Source of the DNA: Bog-159 sp049511415
GTDB taxonomy: Bacteria; Acidobacteriota; Terriglobia; Bryobacterales; Bryobacteraceae
Direction of reading: 5' to 3'
NCBI GenBank assembly: GCA_049511415.1
Contig: JBEKYC010000083.1
Location: 1-29,578, forward strand
Length of the DNA: 29,578 nucleotides
Positions within the stretch are counted from its first letter, which is position 1; every line of letters begins with the position of its first letter. The position numbers were made by a program, and so were the translations under genes. Below the pieces are notes generated by a model, which searched no databases, was not told the origin of the DNA, and saw nothing but the letters and a program-made list of their open reading frames with translations. Below are positions 7,245-14,203 of the stretch, one piece after another.

Positions 7245-8668
7245 TATTTCGGCACCGAATGATCTACCGTGTCGCTCCAAGCCAAAATGCCGCCCTTCAT
7301 ATTACGCGCCCGGAAGCCGTTCTTCTTGAGTAAGTCGACCGCCTTGGCGCTGCGCATACCGCTCTTGCAATGCGCCACGATGTCCGTTTCCGGATTCAAT
7401 TCGGTCAGGCGGCTTGCCAGTTGGCCCAGCGGAATCAGACGGGCGAACGGAATGTTGCAGATTTGGTGCTCGTGCGGCTCGCGCACGTCAATCAGCACGA
7501 AGTCGTCGCCGCGATCGATCTTGGCCTTCACTTCCGTGGGATCGATGTCACCTTCCATGGGAGTCTCCTTGGGAATGCCGCAGAATTGCTGGTAATCGAT
7601 CAGTTGCGTCACTGTGGGGTGGTCGCCGCAAATCGGGCATTCCGGGTTCCTGCGCAGCTTCAATTCACGGAACCGCATCCCCAGGGCATCATAAAGCAGT
7701 AGCCGTCCAACTAATGGCTGCCCTATTCCCAGGATCAGCTTAACCGTTTCCGTGGCTTGAATCAAGCCGATCGTGCCCGGCAGAATCCCCAGCACGCCGC
7801 CCTCGGCGCAACTCGGAACCAACCCCGGCGGAGGCGGCTCCGGATACAGGCACCTGTAGCACGGGCCGCCCGCGTAAGCGAAAACCGAAGCCTGGCCTTC
7901 GAAACGGAAAATCGAACCATACACATTCGGCTTTCCCAGTAACACGCAGGCATCGTTCACTAAGTAGCGCGTGGGGAAATTATCGGTGCCATCCACCACC
8001 AGATCGTACTCGCGCAAAATATCCAGCGCATTGTCGCTCGAAAGCGCCACTTCATACTTGTCGATCCGCACGAACGGATTGATTTCGTGCATCCGGTCGG
8101 CCGCCGAATCCAGCTTCTTGCGCCCCACGTCGCTGGTGCCGTGAATCACCTGCCGCTGCAGGTTGGTGAAATCCACCACGTCGAAATCCACCAGCCCGAT
8201 CCGGCCGACTCCCGCCGCCGCCAGGTACAGGCCGAGCGGCGCGCCCAGCCCGCCCGTTCCCACCAGCAGCACTTTCGCCGCCTTGAGCTTAAGCTGCCCC
8301 TCGGTCCCGACCTCGGGCAGAATCAGGTGCCGGCTATAGCGCAGAATCTCGTCTTTGGATAGCTCCGCGGTCACCGGTTCGGGCGGCGCGGCCACCGCAC
8401 CACCGGCGATCGAAGGCACGATCGAAACCGTATCGCCTTCCTTCACCGGCGTCGCGTCTTTCTGCAGATAGCGTATATCTTCGTCGTTCAGGTAGACGTT
8501 CACGAAACTGCGCAGCTTGCCTTCATCGTTGTAAAGCTGCCGGCGCAGGTCGGGATGCGCGCCGGTGAGCGCGCCTAGCACTTCGCCGACCGTGGCGCCG
8601 CTGACATCCACCGAATCCTGTTTGCCTGCGTACTGCCGCAGGGGTGTGGGGATCAATACTTTGGGCAT
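7241..8668 (-). CDS. CysO-MoeZ fusion: sulfur-carrier protein + E1-like activating enzyme + rhodanese
   Basis: 475 residues with three domains. Residues 1-90 are a MoaD/ThiS-fold carrier closely resembling mycobacterial CysO (KLRSFVNVYLNDEDIRYL, then EGDTVSIVPSIAGG). Residues 91-104 are a Pro/Ala linker. Residues about 105-365 are a MoeB/ThiF E1-like enzyme (RYSRHLILPEVG, nucleotide loop GTGGLG at 137-142, NLQRQVIHG). Its structural zinc site has C270/C273 and C344/C347, and C287 lies in the SCAEGG crossover loop. Residues about 370-475 are a rhodanese domain with active-site C434 in HCKSGMRS. By family, the E1 part adenylates the carrier C-terminal glycine and the rhodanese cysteine delivers sulfur to give a thiocarboxylate. 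The odd point is that the diglycine (89-90) is internal. It is last in the cysM-mec-cysO/moeZ operon, 1 nt after the mec stop. Confidence 0.95.
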   Translation of the reverse strand: MPKVLIPTPLRQYAGKQDSVDVSGATVGEVLGALTGAHPDLRRQLYNDEGKLRSFVNVYLNDEDIRYLQKDATPVKEGDTVSIVPSIAGGAVAAPPEPVTAELSKDEILRYSRHLILPEVGTEGQLKLKAAKVLLVGTGGLGAPLGLYLAAAGVGRIGLVDFDVVDFTNLQRQVIHGTSDVGRKKLDSAADRMHEINPFVRIDKYEVALSSDNALDILREYDLVVDGTDNFPTRYLVNDACVLLGKPNVYGSIFRFEGQASVFAYAGGPCYRCLYPEPPPPGLVPSCAEGGVLGILPGTIGLIQATETVKLILGIGQPLVGRLLLYDALGMRFRELKLRRNPECPICGDHPTVTQLIDYQQFCGIPKETPMEGDIDPTEVKAKIDRGDDFVLIDVREPHEHQICNIPFARLIPLGQLASRLTELNPETDIVAHCKSGMRSAKAVDLLKKNGFRARNMKGGILAWSDTVDHSVPKY

Positions 8669-8677
8669 TTCAGTAGC
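8658..8677 (-). repeat. 20-nt repeat at the cysO-moeZ start, copy 1
   Basis: This 20-mer spans the mec stop codon and the first codons of the cysO-moeZ fusion (ATGCCCAAAGT on the minus strand). An identical copy in the same orientation relative to the gene lies at the threonine synthase start (27355-27374). Confidence 0.85.
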
Positions 8678-9086
8678 TTAATTCCTCGCGTTCCGCTCTG
8701 CTTTGCTCGGCGTCCGGCAGCCAGCTATTGGCATGATCGAAAACCCCGCCGCGAATCGAGAGCACAACAAAAGAATACCAAGGGCAGGAGTTCTTCAGAT
8801 CGGTCTCGGAGAAATACGCGTCACAATCCGGGTGCGAATGGTAGATGCCGATCAGGTCCAGCTTGCGGCTGCGTGCTTCCCGGTCCGCGCGCAGCAGATC
8901 CTGCGGACGCAGTTCGTAGCGGGCGGTTTGCGCGCCTTCGTAGGCATTTTCCAGAGCCAGCGAGACCTGCACCGTCTTGCTTTCGCCGCCGATCACGCCC
9001 AGCATGGCGCCGCAGCATTCGTTGGGATAGGTGGCACAGGCGTGCGCCACCATCTGACGCCATGCGTCAGCGTCTATGCGGATCAT
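8670..9086 (-). CDS. mec: JAMM/MPN+ metallopeptidase (Mec-like CysO-cysteine peptidase)
   Basis: 138 residues from the ATG at 9086. The zinc-protease signature is complete: E23 in NECCG, and H83, H85, S93 and D96 in the arrangement HSHP-x6-S-x2-D. This is the JAMM motif of Mec in mycobacteria, which hydrolyses the CysO-cysteine adduct to release cysteine and regenerate the carrier. The start is fixed by the ATGA overlap with the cysM stop (9083-9086). The same frame stays open well upstream, but that stretch is antisense-like composition inside cysM. It sits between cysM and the carrier/E1 fusion, so the three genes appear translationally coupled. A second possible role, cutting the fusion after the internal diglycine, is inference. 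Confidence 0.95.
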   Translation of the reverse strand: MIRIDADAWRQMVAHACATYPNECCGAMLGVIGGESKTVQVSLALENAYEGAQTARYELRPQDLLRADREARSRKLDLIGIYHSHPDCDAYFSETDLKNSCPWYSFVVLSIRGGVFDHANSWLPDAEQSRAEREELSY

Positions 9087-10036
9087 TCCTCTTCCCAGAA
9101 GTGGTCGCTCAGGTATTTCTCGGCCGAATCGCACAGCACCGTCACGATCATGCCCGTGCGCCCGTCCGCATGCAACTCGCGTGCGATCTGCAAAGCCGCC
9201 ACCACGTTGCACCCCGACGAAATCCCCACCAGCAGGCCTTCCTCGCGCGCCAGCCGCCGCACCATGGCATAGGCTTCTTCCGTCTCCAGCCAGATGTTGC
9301 CGTCCGCCAGCGAAGGATCGTAAATACCCGGCACGATCGCCGTCGGCATGTGCTTCAACCCCTCCAGCCCGTGGAACCCGCTGGATGGCTGCCCGGAATA
9401 GCACTTCACATGCGGCAGGTCGCGATGCAGGCGCCGGCTGACTCCTGTAAACGTGCCGCTAGTTCCCATGGCGGCCACGAAATGCGTCAGCAGCCCGCTG
9501 GTTTGCGCGATGATCTCCGCGCCCGTGGTTTCGTAGTGCGCTCTCCAGTTGGCCGGATTGTTGTACTGGTCGGGATAGAAATAAAGATCGGGATCGGCTT
9601 CGTAGATCTTGCGGCACTTGCGAATCGCGCCGTCCGATCCTTCCCCCGGATCGCTGAACACCATCTCCGCCCCATAGGCCTTGAGGATCCTCTTGCGCTC
9701 AATGGAGGCATTCCGTGGCAGGCACAGCTTGACGCGGTATCCGCGGGCCGCGCCGATCATGGCATAGGCGATCCCAGTGTTCCCGCTGGTGGCATCCAGA
9801 ATCGTCCGCCCAGCATGCAGCCGCCCGGATCGCTCGCCATCCAGGATCATGTTCAGCCCGGCCCGGTCCTTCACCGATCCGCCGGGATTGAAATACTCGG
9901 CCTTGGCATAGATCTCGACGCCCGGAACCTCCCGGCTGATCCGATCCAGGCGCACCAGCGGCGTATTACCGATGGTGGACAGCAGGTTCTGGGCCTGCGT
10001 CCGAAGCGCATTGGGTAGTGCCGCGGGTAGCGTCAT
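9083..10036 (-). CDS. cysM: Cysteine synthase, CysM type (PLP-dependent)
   Basis: 317 residues. PLP-binding lysine K56 lies in NPGGSVKDRAG, and the phosphate/substrate loop TSGNTG is at 83-88. The order and spacing are those of the O-acetylserine/O-phosphoserine sulfhydrylase family. Its genomic link to a JAMM peptidase and a CysO-type carrier matches the mycobacterial mec-cysO-cysM locus, where CysM uses protein thiocarboxylate rather than sulfide as sulfur donor and O-phosphoserine as acceptor. Those donor and acceptor assignments are inferred from context. The gene is the first of the operon; its stop overlaps the mec start by 4 nt. The 273-bp stretch between its start and vapC holds no recognisable gene. 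Confidence 0.94.
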   Translation of the reverse strand: MTLPAALPNALRTQAQNLLSTIGNTPLVRLDRISREVPGVEIYAKAEYFNPGGSVKDRAGLNMILDGERSGRLHAGRTILDATSGNTGIAYAMIGAARGYRVKLCLPRNASIERKRILKAYGAEMVFSDPGEGSDGAIRKCRKIYEADPDLYFYPDQYNNPANWRAHYETTGAEIIAQTSGLLTHFVAAMGTSGTFTGVSRRLHRDLPHVKCYSGQPSSGFHGLEGLKHMPTAIVPGIYDPSLADGNIWLETEEAYAMVRRLAREEGLLVGISSGCNVVAALQIARELHADGRTGMIVTVLCDSAEKYLSDHFWEEE

Positions 10037-10309
10037 CTACAGCCTTGGATTACCGAATCATATCAATGGATTCAGTCATTCTAGCAAATCCGCTCGGGAT
10101 TAGGGAGATTGCCGCGAGACCCAGCTCGGCACTTCGTCGCGCCCGGGTCGAGCACCTTCGCGATGGGGGTGGTCCATGGGGCCAAAGCTTGCCGCCCGGA
10201 CTCGAAGCATGCGATCACCTGGCGGCTGTTCACGGCACCTCACGGCGACAAGGCCCAATCGAACCTTGGGCGCCGGAAACGGCTGATTCCAGAGAAGCAC
10301 CGTCCGTCA

Positions 10310-10690
10310 CTACTGCCAGGTCCGCCGTCTCAACCCGCCCACAGAGTCAAAATGGGAGTCGCGGCTCATGACAGGCATCGAATGCTGCCGGCTCAGCGCC
10401 GCGATCCAAACGTCGTTCGACGGAATCGGCTTGCCGGCAGCCTTCAGTTCCAGCCGGATAGCCGCGTAATGCCGCGCAGTCTCAATGCCAATATCGAGGA
10501 CGGTGCATCGGTCCAGCATTCGTTGCAGCGACCTTTCATACGCATCGCGGTGGCGGGACTGCGCGATACCAAACGCGAACTCGCCAGCTACAATGACAGG
10601 GATCGCAAGCTCGTGCGCCTGGGACACGGCCTCAACTGCTCCCGGCGCTTTGTCAAGAAATGCCGAAAGAGCATTCGTGTCCAGAATCAA
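10310..10690 (-). CDS. vapC: PIN-domain toxin, VapC family
   Basis: 126 residues, the usual size. The acidic metal-binding residues of the PIN nuclease are present: D4 in MILDTNALSAFL, E37 in VAGEFAFGI, D93 in SNDVWIAAL, and D111/D115 in SRDSHFD. VapC toxins are Mg-dependent ribonucleases, typically acting on tRNA or rRNA, held inactive by the cognate antitoxin. The start overlaps the antitoxin stop by 4 nt (ATGA, 10687-10690), the standard vapB-vapC coupling. All key residues are intact, so the toxin is probably active. It lies between the cysteine operon and a pseudogene patch. Confidence 0.93.
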   Translation of the reverse strand: MILDTNALSAFLDKAPGAVEAVSQAHELAIPVIVAGEFAFGIAQSRHRDAYERSLQRMLDRCTVLDIGIETARHYAAIRLELKAAGKPIPSNDVWIAALSRQHSMPVMSRDSHFDSVGGLRRRTWQ

Positions 10691-10935
10691 GTCAAGTCCT
10701 CAGGTTCGATTTGTTCGAATTCCTCGTCGATGATATGCTCTATCCGCTTGGTCTCCTTATGGAGATGGGCCAACTCCCCCGCACATTCCAGCCAGGGCTT
10801 GCCCGGGCGTTGACCAAGGGAGAGCTTTTCTTCGACAGCCTGCGTAACGTACTCGCGTAACGGAATTCCCAGAGCACTGGCGGTGGCCTTGGCCTTACGG
10901 AAGGTTCGGTCCGGGATCTCCAGGGTGGTCTTCAT
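10687..10935 (-). CDS. vapB: VapB-type antitoxin
   Basis: 82 residues. The N-terminus MKTTLEIPDRTFRKAKATAS, followed by LGIPLREYVTQAVEEKL, has the strand-helix-helix pattern of a ribbon-helix-helix DNA-binding domain. The acidic C-terminus (IIDEEFEQIEPED) would cover the toxin active site. It immediately precedes and overlaps vapC. A perfect inverted repeat begins 11 nt upstream of its start and is a likely operator for autoregulation. The family call rests on the fold pattern and the toxin neighbour rather than a diagnostic motif. Confidence 0.88.
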   Translation of the reverse strand: MKTTLEIPDRTFRKAKATASALGIPLREYVTQAVEEKLSLGQRPGKPWLECAGELAHLHKETKRIEHIIDEEFEQIEPEDLT

Positions 10936-10945
10936 GACGCCAGTA

Positions 10946-10961
10946 TCCCATATTTATGGGA
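10946..10961 (-). promoter_or_regulatory. Inverted repeat, probable VapBC operator
   Basis: TCCCATA and TATGGGA form a perfect 7-bp inverted repeat around a 2-nt centre, 11 bp upstream of the vapB ATG. The position and symmetry fit autoregulation by a ribbon-helix-helix antitoxin dimer. No consensus -35 element is evident. Confidence 0.6.
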
Positions 10962-11145
10962 GCAGATGTGCGGCCGATTTCAACCAGGCGCCGCGGGCGT
11001 TTCTTCCGGCGGCATGACCTGGTTGAGTTCCGTGCCTTGGTTCGGGCCACGCGCGCGGGGCACCGGCACTCACGACGACAAAGTCCCAATCGCACGGGTA
11101 GGGCTGCGCTCGAAGCGCATTGCGCATTTGCAAAAGTGACACCGG

Positions 11146-11212
11146 TGATCCAATAAGAGAATGTCTCCCGAAGAATTCCGCCAGTACGGCCATGCCTCCG
11201 TCGATTGGATCG
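11146..11212 (+). pseudogene. Remnant of a decarboxylase 5' end (about 17 codons)
   Basis: The segment matches the start region of the intact PLP decarboxylase (12681-12747) at 61 of 67 positions, including 15 bp upstream of the ATG. Four of the six differences are silent; the encoded start reads MSPEEFRQYGHASVDWI against MSPEEFRQYAHAAVDWI. Similarity then stops abruptly and the frame continues without any family likeness. It is therefore a leftover of an old duplicate, not a gene. The remaining sequence between vapB and the GloVer pseudogene (10962-11321) shows nothing else that I recognise. Confidence 0.7.
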
Positions 11213-11321
11213 GGCCCGAGACTAGAGAGCGCGTCGTTCGTGCCGTTGAAGTCTGCAGGTCTCATGAAAGTCTGGGTACGTCCACGCACAAACCAGGAAC
11301 AATGCCGATCACCCTGGTCCA

Positions 11322-12521
11322 TCACTCCACCGTAAAGCTCGTTCTCGTGGTTGAAGCGCCGCCAGGCGTGGTTACAGTAACAGGCCCGCTGGCGGCCGCC
11401 GCCGGAACCGCAGCGATCACATAGTTTGGGCCGCTGTTGATAACCGATGACGCCGGCACACCATTAACATCACGGACGCCGAGAGGAGGTTCGCGCCCCA
11501 GATCAATACCAGCGTCCCCACAGCGCCGGATGTCGGGTTTAATCGATACGCCCGCGGAGCGGGCACCGGGAGCCCGGCCTCCAGCGCGAAGATATCGCCG
11601 CCGCCGTAACGCCCGCCCTCTATCGCCCCGCCGTAGATCACCCCATCGCTTCCCTGAACCAACTGGCAATGGCATATCCCTGCGAAGTCGGCGCACATGG
11701 GAAATGTGTGGAGCAGTGTGTACTGCCCCTTTAGCGTGAGTTTGTAGATTGTCCCGGGACCGTTCACTCTGGGTCCCGCTGTTGCACCGTACAGGTTGCC
11801 GTCCGTGGCCTCGAGCAAGGGCACGTCATATCCCCAAATAAAGGTTCCGCCGGAAAGGTCCACAGCTTGGCCAAGGTGCCAGATGGAGTGACCCGGTAAA
11901 CATATCCCGAGCCATTCTGTACGACCATGGAGACGCCGTAGAAGTTGCCATCGCTGCCGTAAATCGTGGAGGAAACTGGCAAGCTCTCATCGGAAGGAAA
12001 AGAGTAGATCGTGGTGATCCTGCCTTTAAGATCACATTTGGCCAGATACCACGATGGCGATGTGGAGAGGGTAGCTGCTGTGCACAGCAGCTACCCATCA
12101 GGCAGGTTTTGAACCGGCGAGAATCCGAATAGCTGCGGCGGATCGACGCGCAGGCCGCCAGGCGCCGTGCTGACTGAGACCAAGTTAGCAGGATCCAGTG
12201 GCTGTTCCACGCCGTCGTAGAATCGTCCGCCCGGCCCGCTCACCACCGGTCCCAGGAAGTCGTACCCGCTCGAAAAGCTCCCGAGGACCGTGACGGTTCC
12301 CTGAGTCGTAATCGAAGAAATGTCCACCGATCCGTTCGCGCCGTCGAGCAAAGTGAAGTAGAGGATCCCCGGTACCCCTCCGTCAGCCCGGCCGGCGCTT
12401 GCAACTGGTTGAAGGCGCGTATCACGCGAAATGTGACTTGCGCCCTGGCGGGAAGCGGGCCGGCGCCGATTATGCCAGCCGCAACGACCGCACACTGGCA
12501 GCAGAGTAAGCGCGTTTTCAT
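11322..12521 (-). pseudogene. Decayed exported GloVer-repeat / TIG-domain protein gene
   Basis: Joined across frames, the minus strand encodes a ~400-residue protein: a signal peptide (MKTRLLCC... ending PLPARA), GloVer-type tandem repeats with phrases such as SDGNFYGVS, ATDGNLYGAT and GTIYKLTLKGQYTLLHTF, and a C-terminal IPT/TIG domain (NGVPASSV... VTVTTPGGAS). The frame is broken by three 1-nt deletions, near 12375-12378, 11832-11835 and 11464-11468. The first two lie in runs of four G on the coding strand. A TAG stop at 12091-12093 also interrupts it. GloVer proteins are secreted beta-structured proteins of unknown function. The gene lies between the decarboxylase remnant and the intact decarboxylase. 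The combination of frameshifts and a nonsense codon argues for true decay. Confidence 0.8.
12069..12096. repeat. Perfect 28-bp palindrome in the GloVer pseudogene
   Basis: Two 14-bp arms (GGGTAGCTGCTGTG and its exact complement) meet with no spacer. It contains the in-frame TAG (12091-12093) that interrupts the pseudogene. It could be a small inverted duplication or a protein-binding site. Confidence 0.75.
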
Positions 12522-12695
12522 GCACCATTCTGTCTGGACTAAAGCAGTCGTCCATCCTTCGGTGCCCCAAACATCGTTACTCTGATTTATGCAAGTAAAT
12601 ACTAGGCGAGTATAAGCAGTGGCGGTTGATGCCATCTGTGCGAAGCGCTCGTGAGCGGGTAGATGGGCGAGAGTTACCCATGATCCAATAAGAGA

Positions 12696-14099
12696 ATGTC
12701 GCCCGAAGAGTTCCGCCAGTACGCCCACGCCGCCGTCGACTGGATCGCCGATTACCAGTCCCACCCCGAGCGCTACTCCGTCCTGCCCAAAATCGAGCCC
12801 GGCCAGGTCGCCGATGCCCTTCCCGCCCGCGGACCCGATCAGCCCGAACTCATGGACCGCCTTCTGGCCGATTTCGAGCGCCTGATCGTGCCCAACATCA
12901 CCCACTGGAACCACCCCGGCTTCATGGCCTACTTCGCCAACACCGCCCCCGGACCCGGCATCATCGCGGAACTCCTCTGCGCCTCTCTCAACGCCAATGT
13001 CATGCTCTGGAAGACATCCCCCGCCGCCACCGAACTCGAACAGGTGGTGCTCGACTGGCTGCGCGATTGGATGGGCCTGCCGCCCGGCCTGTTCGGCATC
13101 ATCTACGACACCGCTTCCACCAGCAGCATGCACGCCATCGCCGCCGCCCGCGAACTGGCCGACCCGGAAGCCCGCACCCTGGGCGCCTCCCGCGGCCTGA
13201 CGCTCTACTGCTCCGCCGAGGCGCACTCGTCCATCGAGAAAGGCGCCATCGCCATCGGCATCGGCCAGCAGCACGTGCGCAAGATCCCGGTGGATGCCGA
13301 ATTCCGGATGCGCCCCGACGCCCTGGCCGCGGCCATCGATGCCGACCGCGCCGCCGGCCTGCGCCCCTTCTGCGTAGTGGCAACGGTCGGCACCACGTCC
13401 ACCACCAGCATCGATCCGGTGCCAGCCATCGCCGATATCGCCGAACGACACAAACTCTGGCTGCACGTGGACGCCGCCTACGCCGGCTCGGCCGCCATCG
13501 TCCCGGAATTCCGCTGCATCTTGAATGGCGCCGAACGCGCGGATTCACTGGTGACCAATCCGCACAAGTGGTTCTTCACGCCGTTCGACCTGAGCGTTTT
13601 CTACACCCGACGCCAGGATATTCTGCGCCGCGCCTTCTCCCTGGTGCCCGAATACCTGCGCACCGCCCAGGACGGCCGCGCCGTGAATTACATGGATTAC
13701 GGCGTGCCGCTCGGCCGCCGTTTCCGCGCGCTGAAACTCTGGTTTGTGATGCGTTACTTCGGGCGCGATCACCTGGCCGAAATGATCCGCCAACAGATCG
13801 CATGGGCGCACGAACTAGCTGAAGCCGTGGACGCCGATCCCCACTTCGAGCGCACTGCCCCCGCACCCTTCTCCGTAGTCTGCTTCCGCTACCAAGGCAC
13901 CGACGACCAAAACCGCCGCATCCTCGAAACCGTGAACGCCGCGGGCGAATTCTTCCTTTCGCACACCGTGCTGCGCGGCAAATTCTCGCTGCACCTGGCC
14001 ATCGGCAACATGGGCACCACCCGCGACCACGTGATGCGAGCCTGGGAATCCGTCCGCCAAGCGGCAAAAACATTATCGGCCACCGATGCACACAGATAA
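12696..14099 (+). CDS. PLP-dependent amino-acid decarboxylase (group II, aromatic-type)
   Basis: 467 residues. The protein begins MSPEEFRQYAHAAVDWIADY, as in aromatic-L-amino-acid decarboxylases. The PLP-binding lysine is K291 in NPHKWFFTPFD. H177 (AEAHSS) stacks on the cofactor and D259 (HVDAAYAG) contacts the ring nitrogen. The N-terminal PNITHWNHPGFMAYF segment is the typical substrate-site region. By family it decarboxylates an aromatic or related L-amino acid to the amine; the exact substrate is not readable. The last residues (TDAHR) and the stop codon lie inside an interspersed inverted repeat, so the native C-terminus has probably been replaced. The ATG at 12696 fits the family; the first 52 bp of the gene are partly duplicated at 11161-11212. 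Confidence 0.93.
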   Translation: MSPEEFRQYAHAAVDWIADYQSHPERYSVLPKIEPGQVADALPARGPDQPELMDRLLADFERLIVPNITHWNHPGFMAYFANTAPGPGIIAELLCASLNANVMLWKTSPAATELEQVVLDWLRDWMGLPPGLFGIIYDTASTSSMHAIAAARELADPEARTLGASRGLTLYCSAEAHSSIEKGAIAIGIGQQHVRKIPVDAEFRMRPDALAAAIDADRAAGLRPFCVVATVGTTSTTSIDPVPAIADIAERHKLWLHVDAAYAGSAAIVPEFRCILNGAERADSLVTNPHKWFFTPFDLSVFYTRRQDILRRAFSLVPEYLRTAQDGRAVNYMDYGVPLGRRFRALKLWFVMRYFGRDHLAEMIRQQIAWAHELAEAVDADPHFERTAPAPFSVVCFRYQGTDDQNRRILETVNAAGEFFLSHTVLRGKFSLHLAIGNMGTTRDHVMRAWESVRQAAKTLSATDAHR

Positions 14100-14150
14100 A
14101 CACAGATAAGATAAATTCTTATCGGTGTGAATCGGTGTTCATCGGTGGCC
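14078..14150. repeat. REP-like imperfect inverted repeat with short internal repeats
   Basis: The outer 11 bp (GGCCACCGATG / CATCGGTGGCC) pair perfectly. The inner arms (two CACAGATAA units against ATCGGTGTGA and ATCGGTGTTC) pair imperfectly around an AT-rich loop. It resembles the intergenic 'ATCTGTGT...' repeats seen in many environmental bacterial genomes, a comparison from memory. It covers the end of the decarboxylase gene and may terminate its transcript. Confidence 0.75.
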
Positions 14151-14203
14151 AAATAAGTGTGGGTCATGTTGAATATCCCCACCGCCCATGCTAACTTCAT
14201 GCG

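Noticed and set aside
9087..9404. N-terminal extension of the JAMM peptidase
   Set aside because: The frame is open but lies within cysM. The ATGA overlap and the domain boundary fix the start at 9086.
8873..10018. 381-codon plus-strand frame opposite mec and cysM
   Set aside because: It crosses two well-defined genes on the other strand and has no motif.
10109..10813. Plus-strand frame across the vapC region
   Set aside because: It is antisense to an intact vapC and shows no domain.
11161..11424. Plus-strand frame beginning like the decarboxylase
   Set aside because: Only the first ~17 codons are similar. The rest is unrelated and overlaps the GloVer pseudogene, so it is a remnant, not a gene.
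12240..13466. 408-codon minus-strand frame opposite the decarboxylase
   Set aside because: Most of it is antisense to a conserved gene. Its last third contains the true signal peptide of the GloVer pseudogene, annotated separately.
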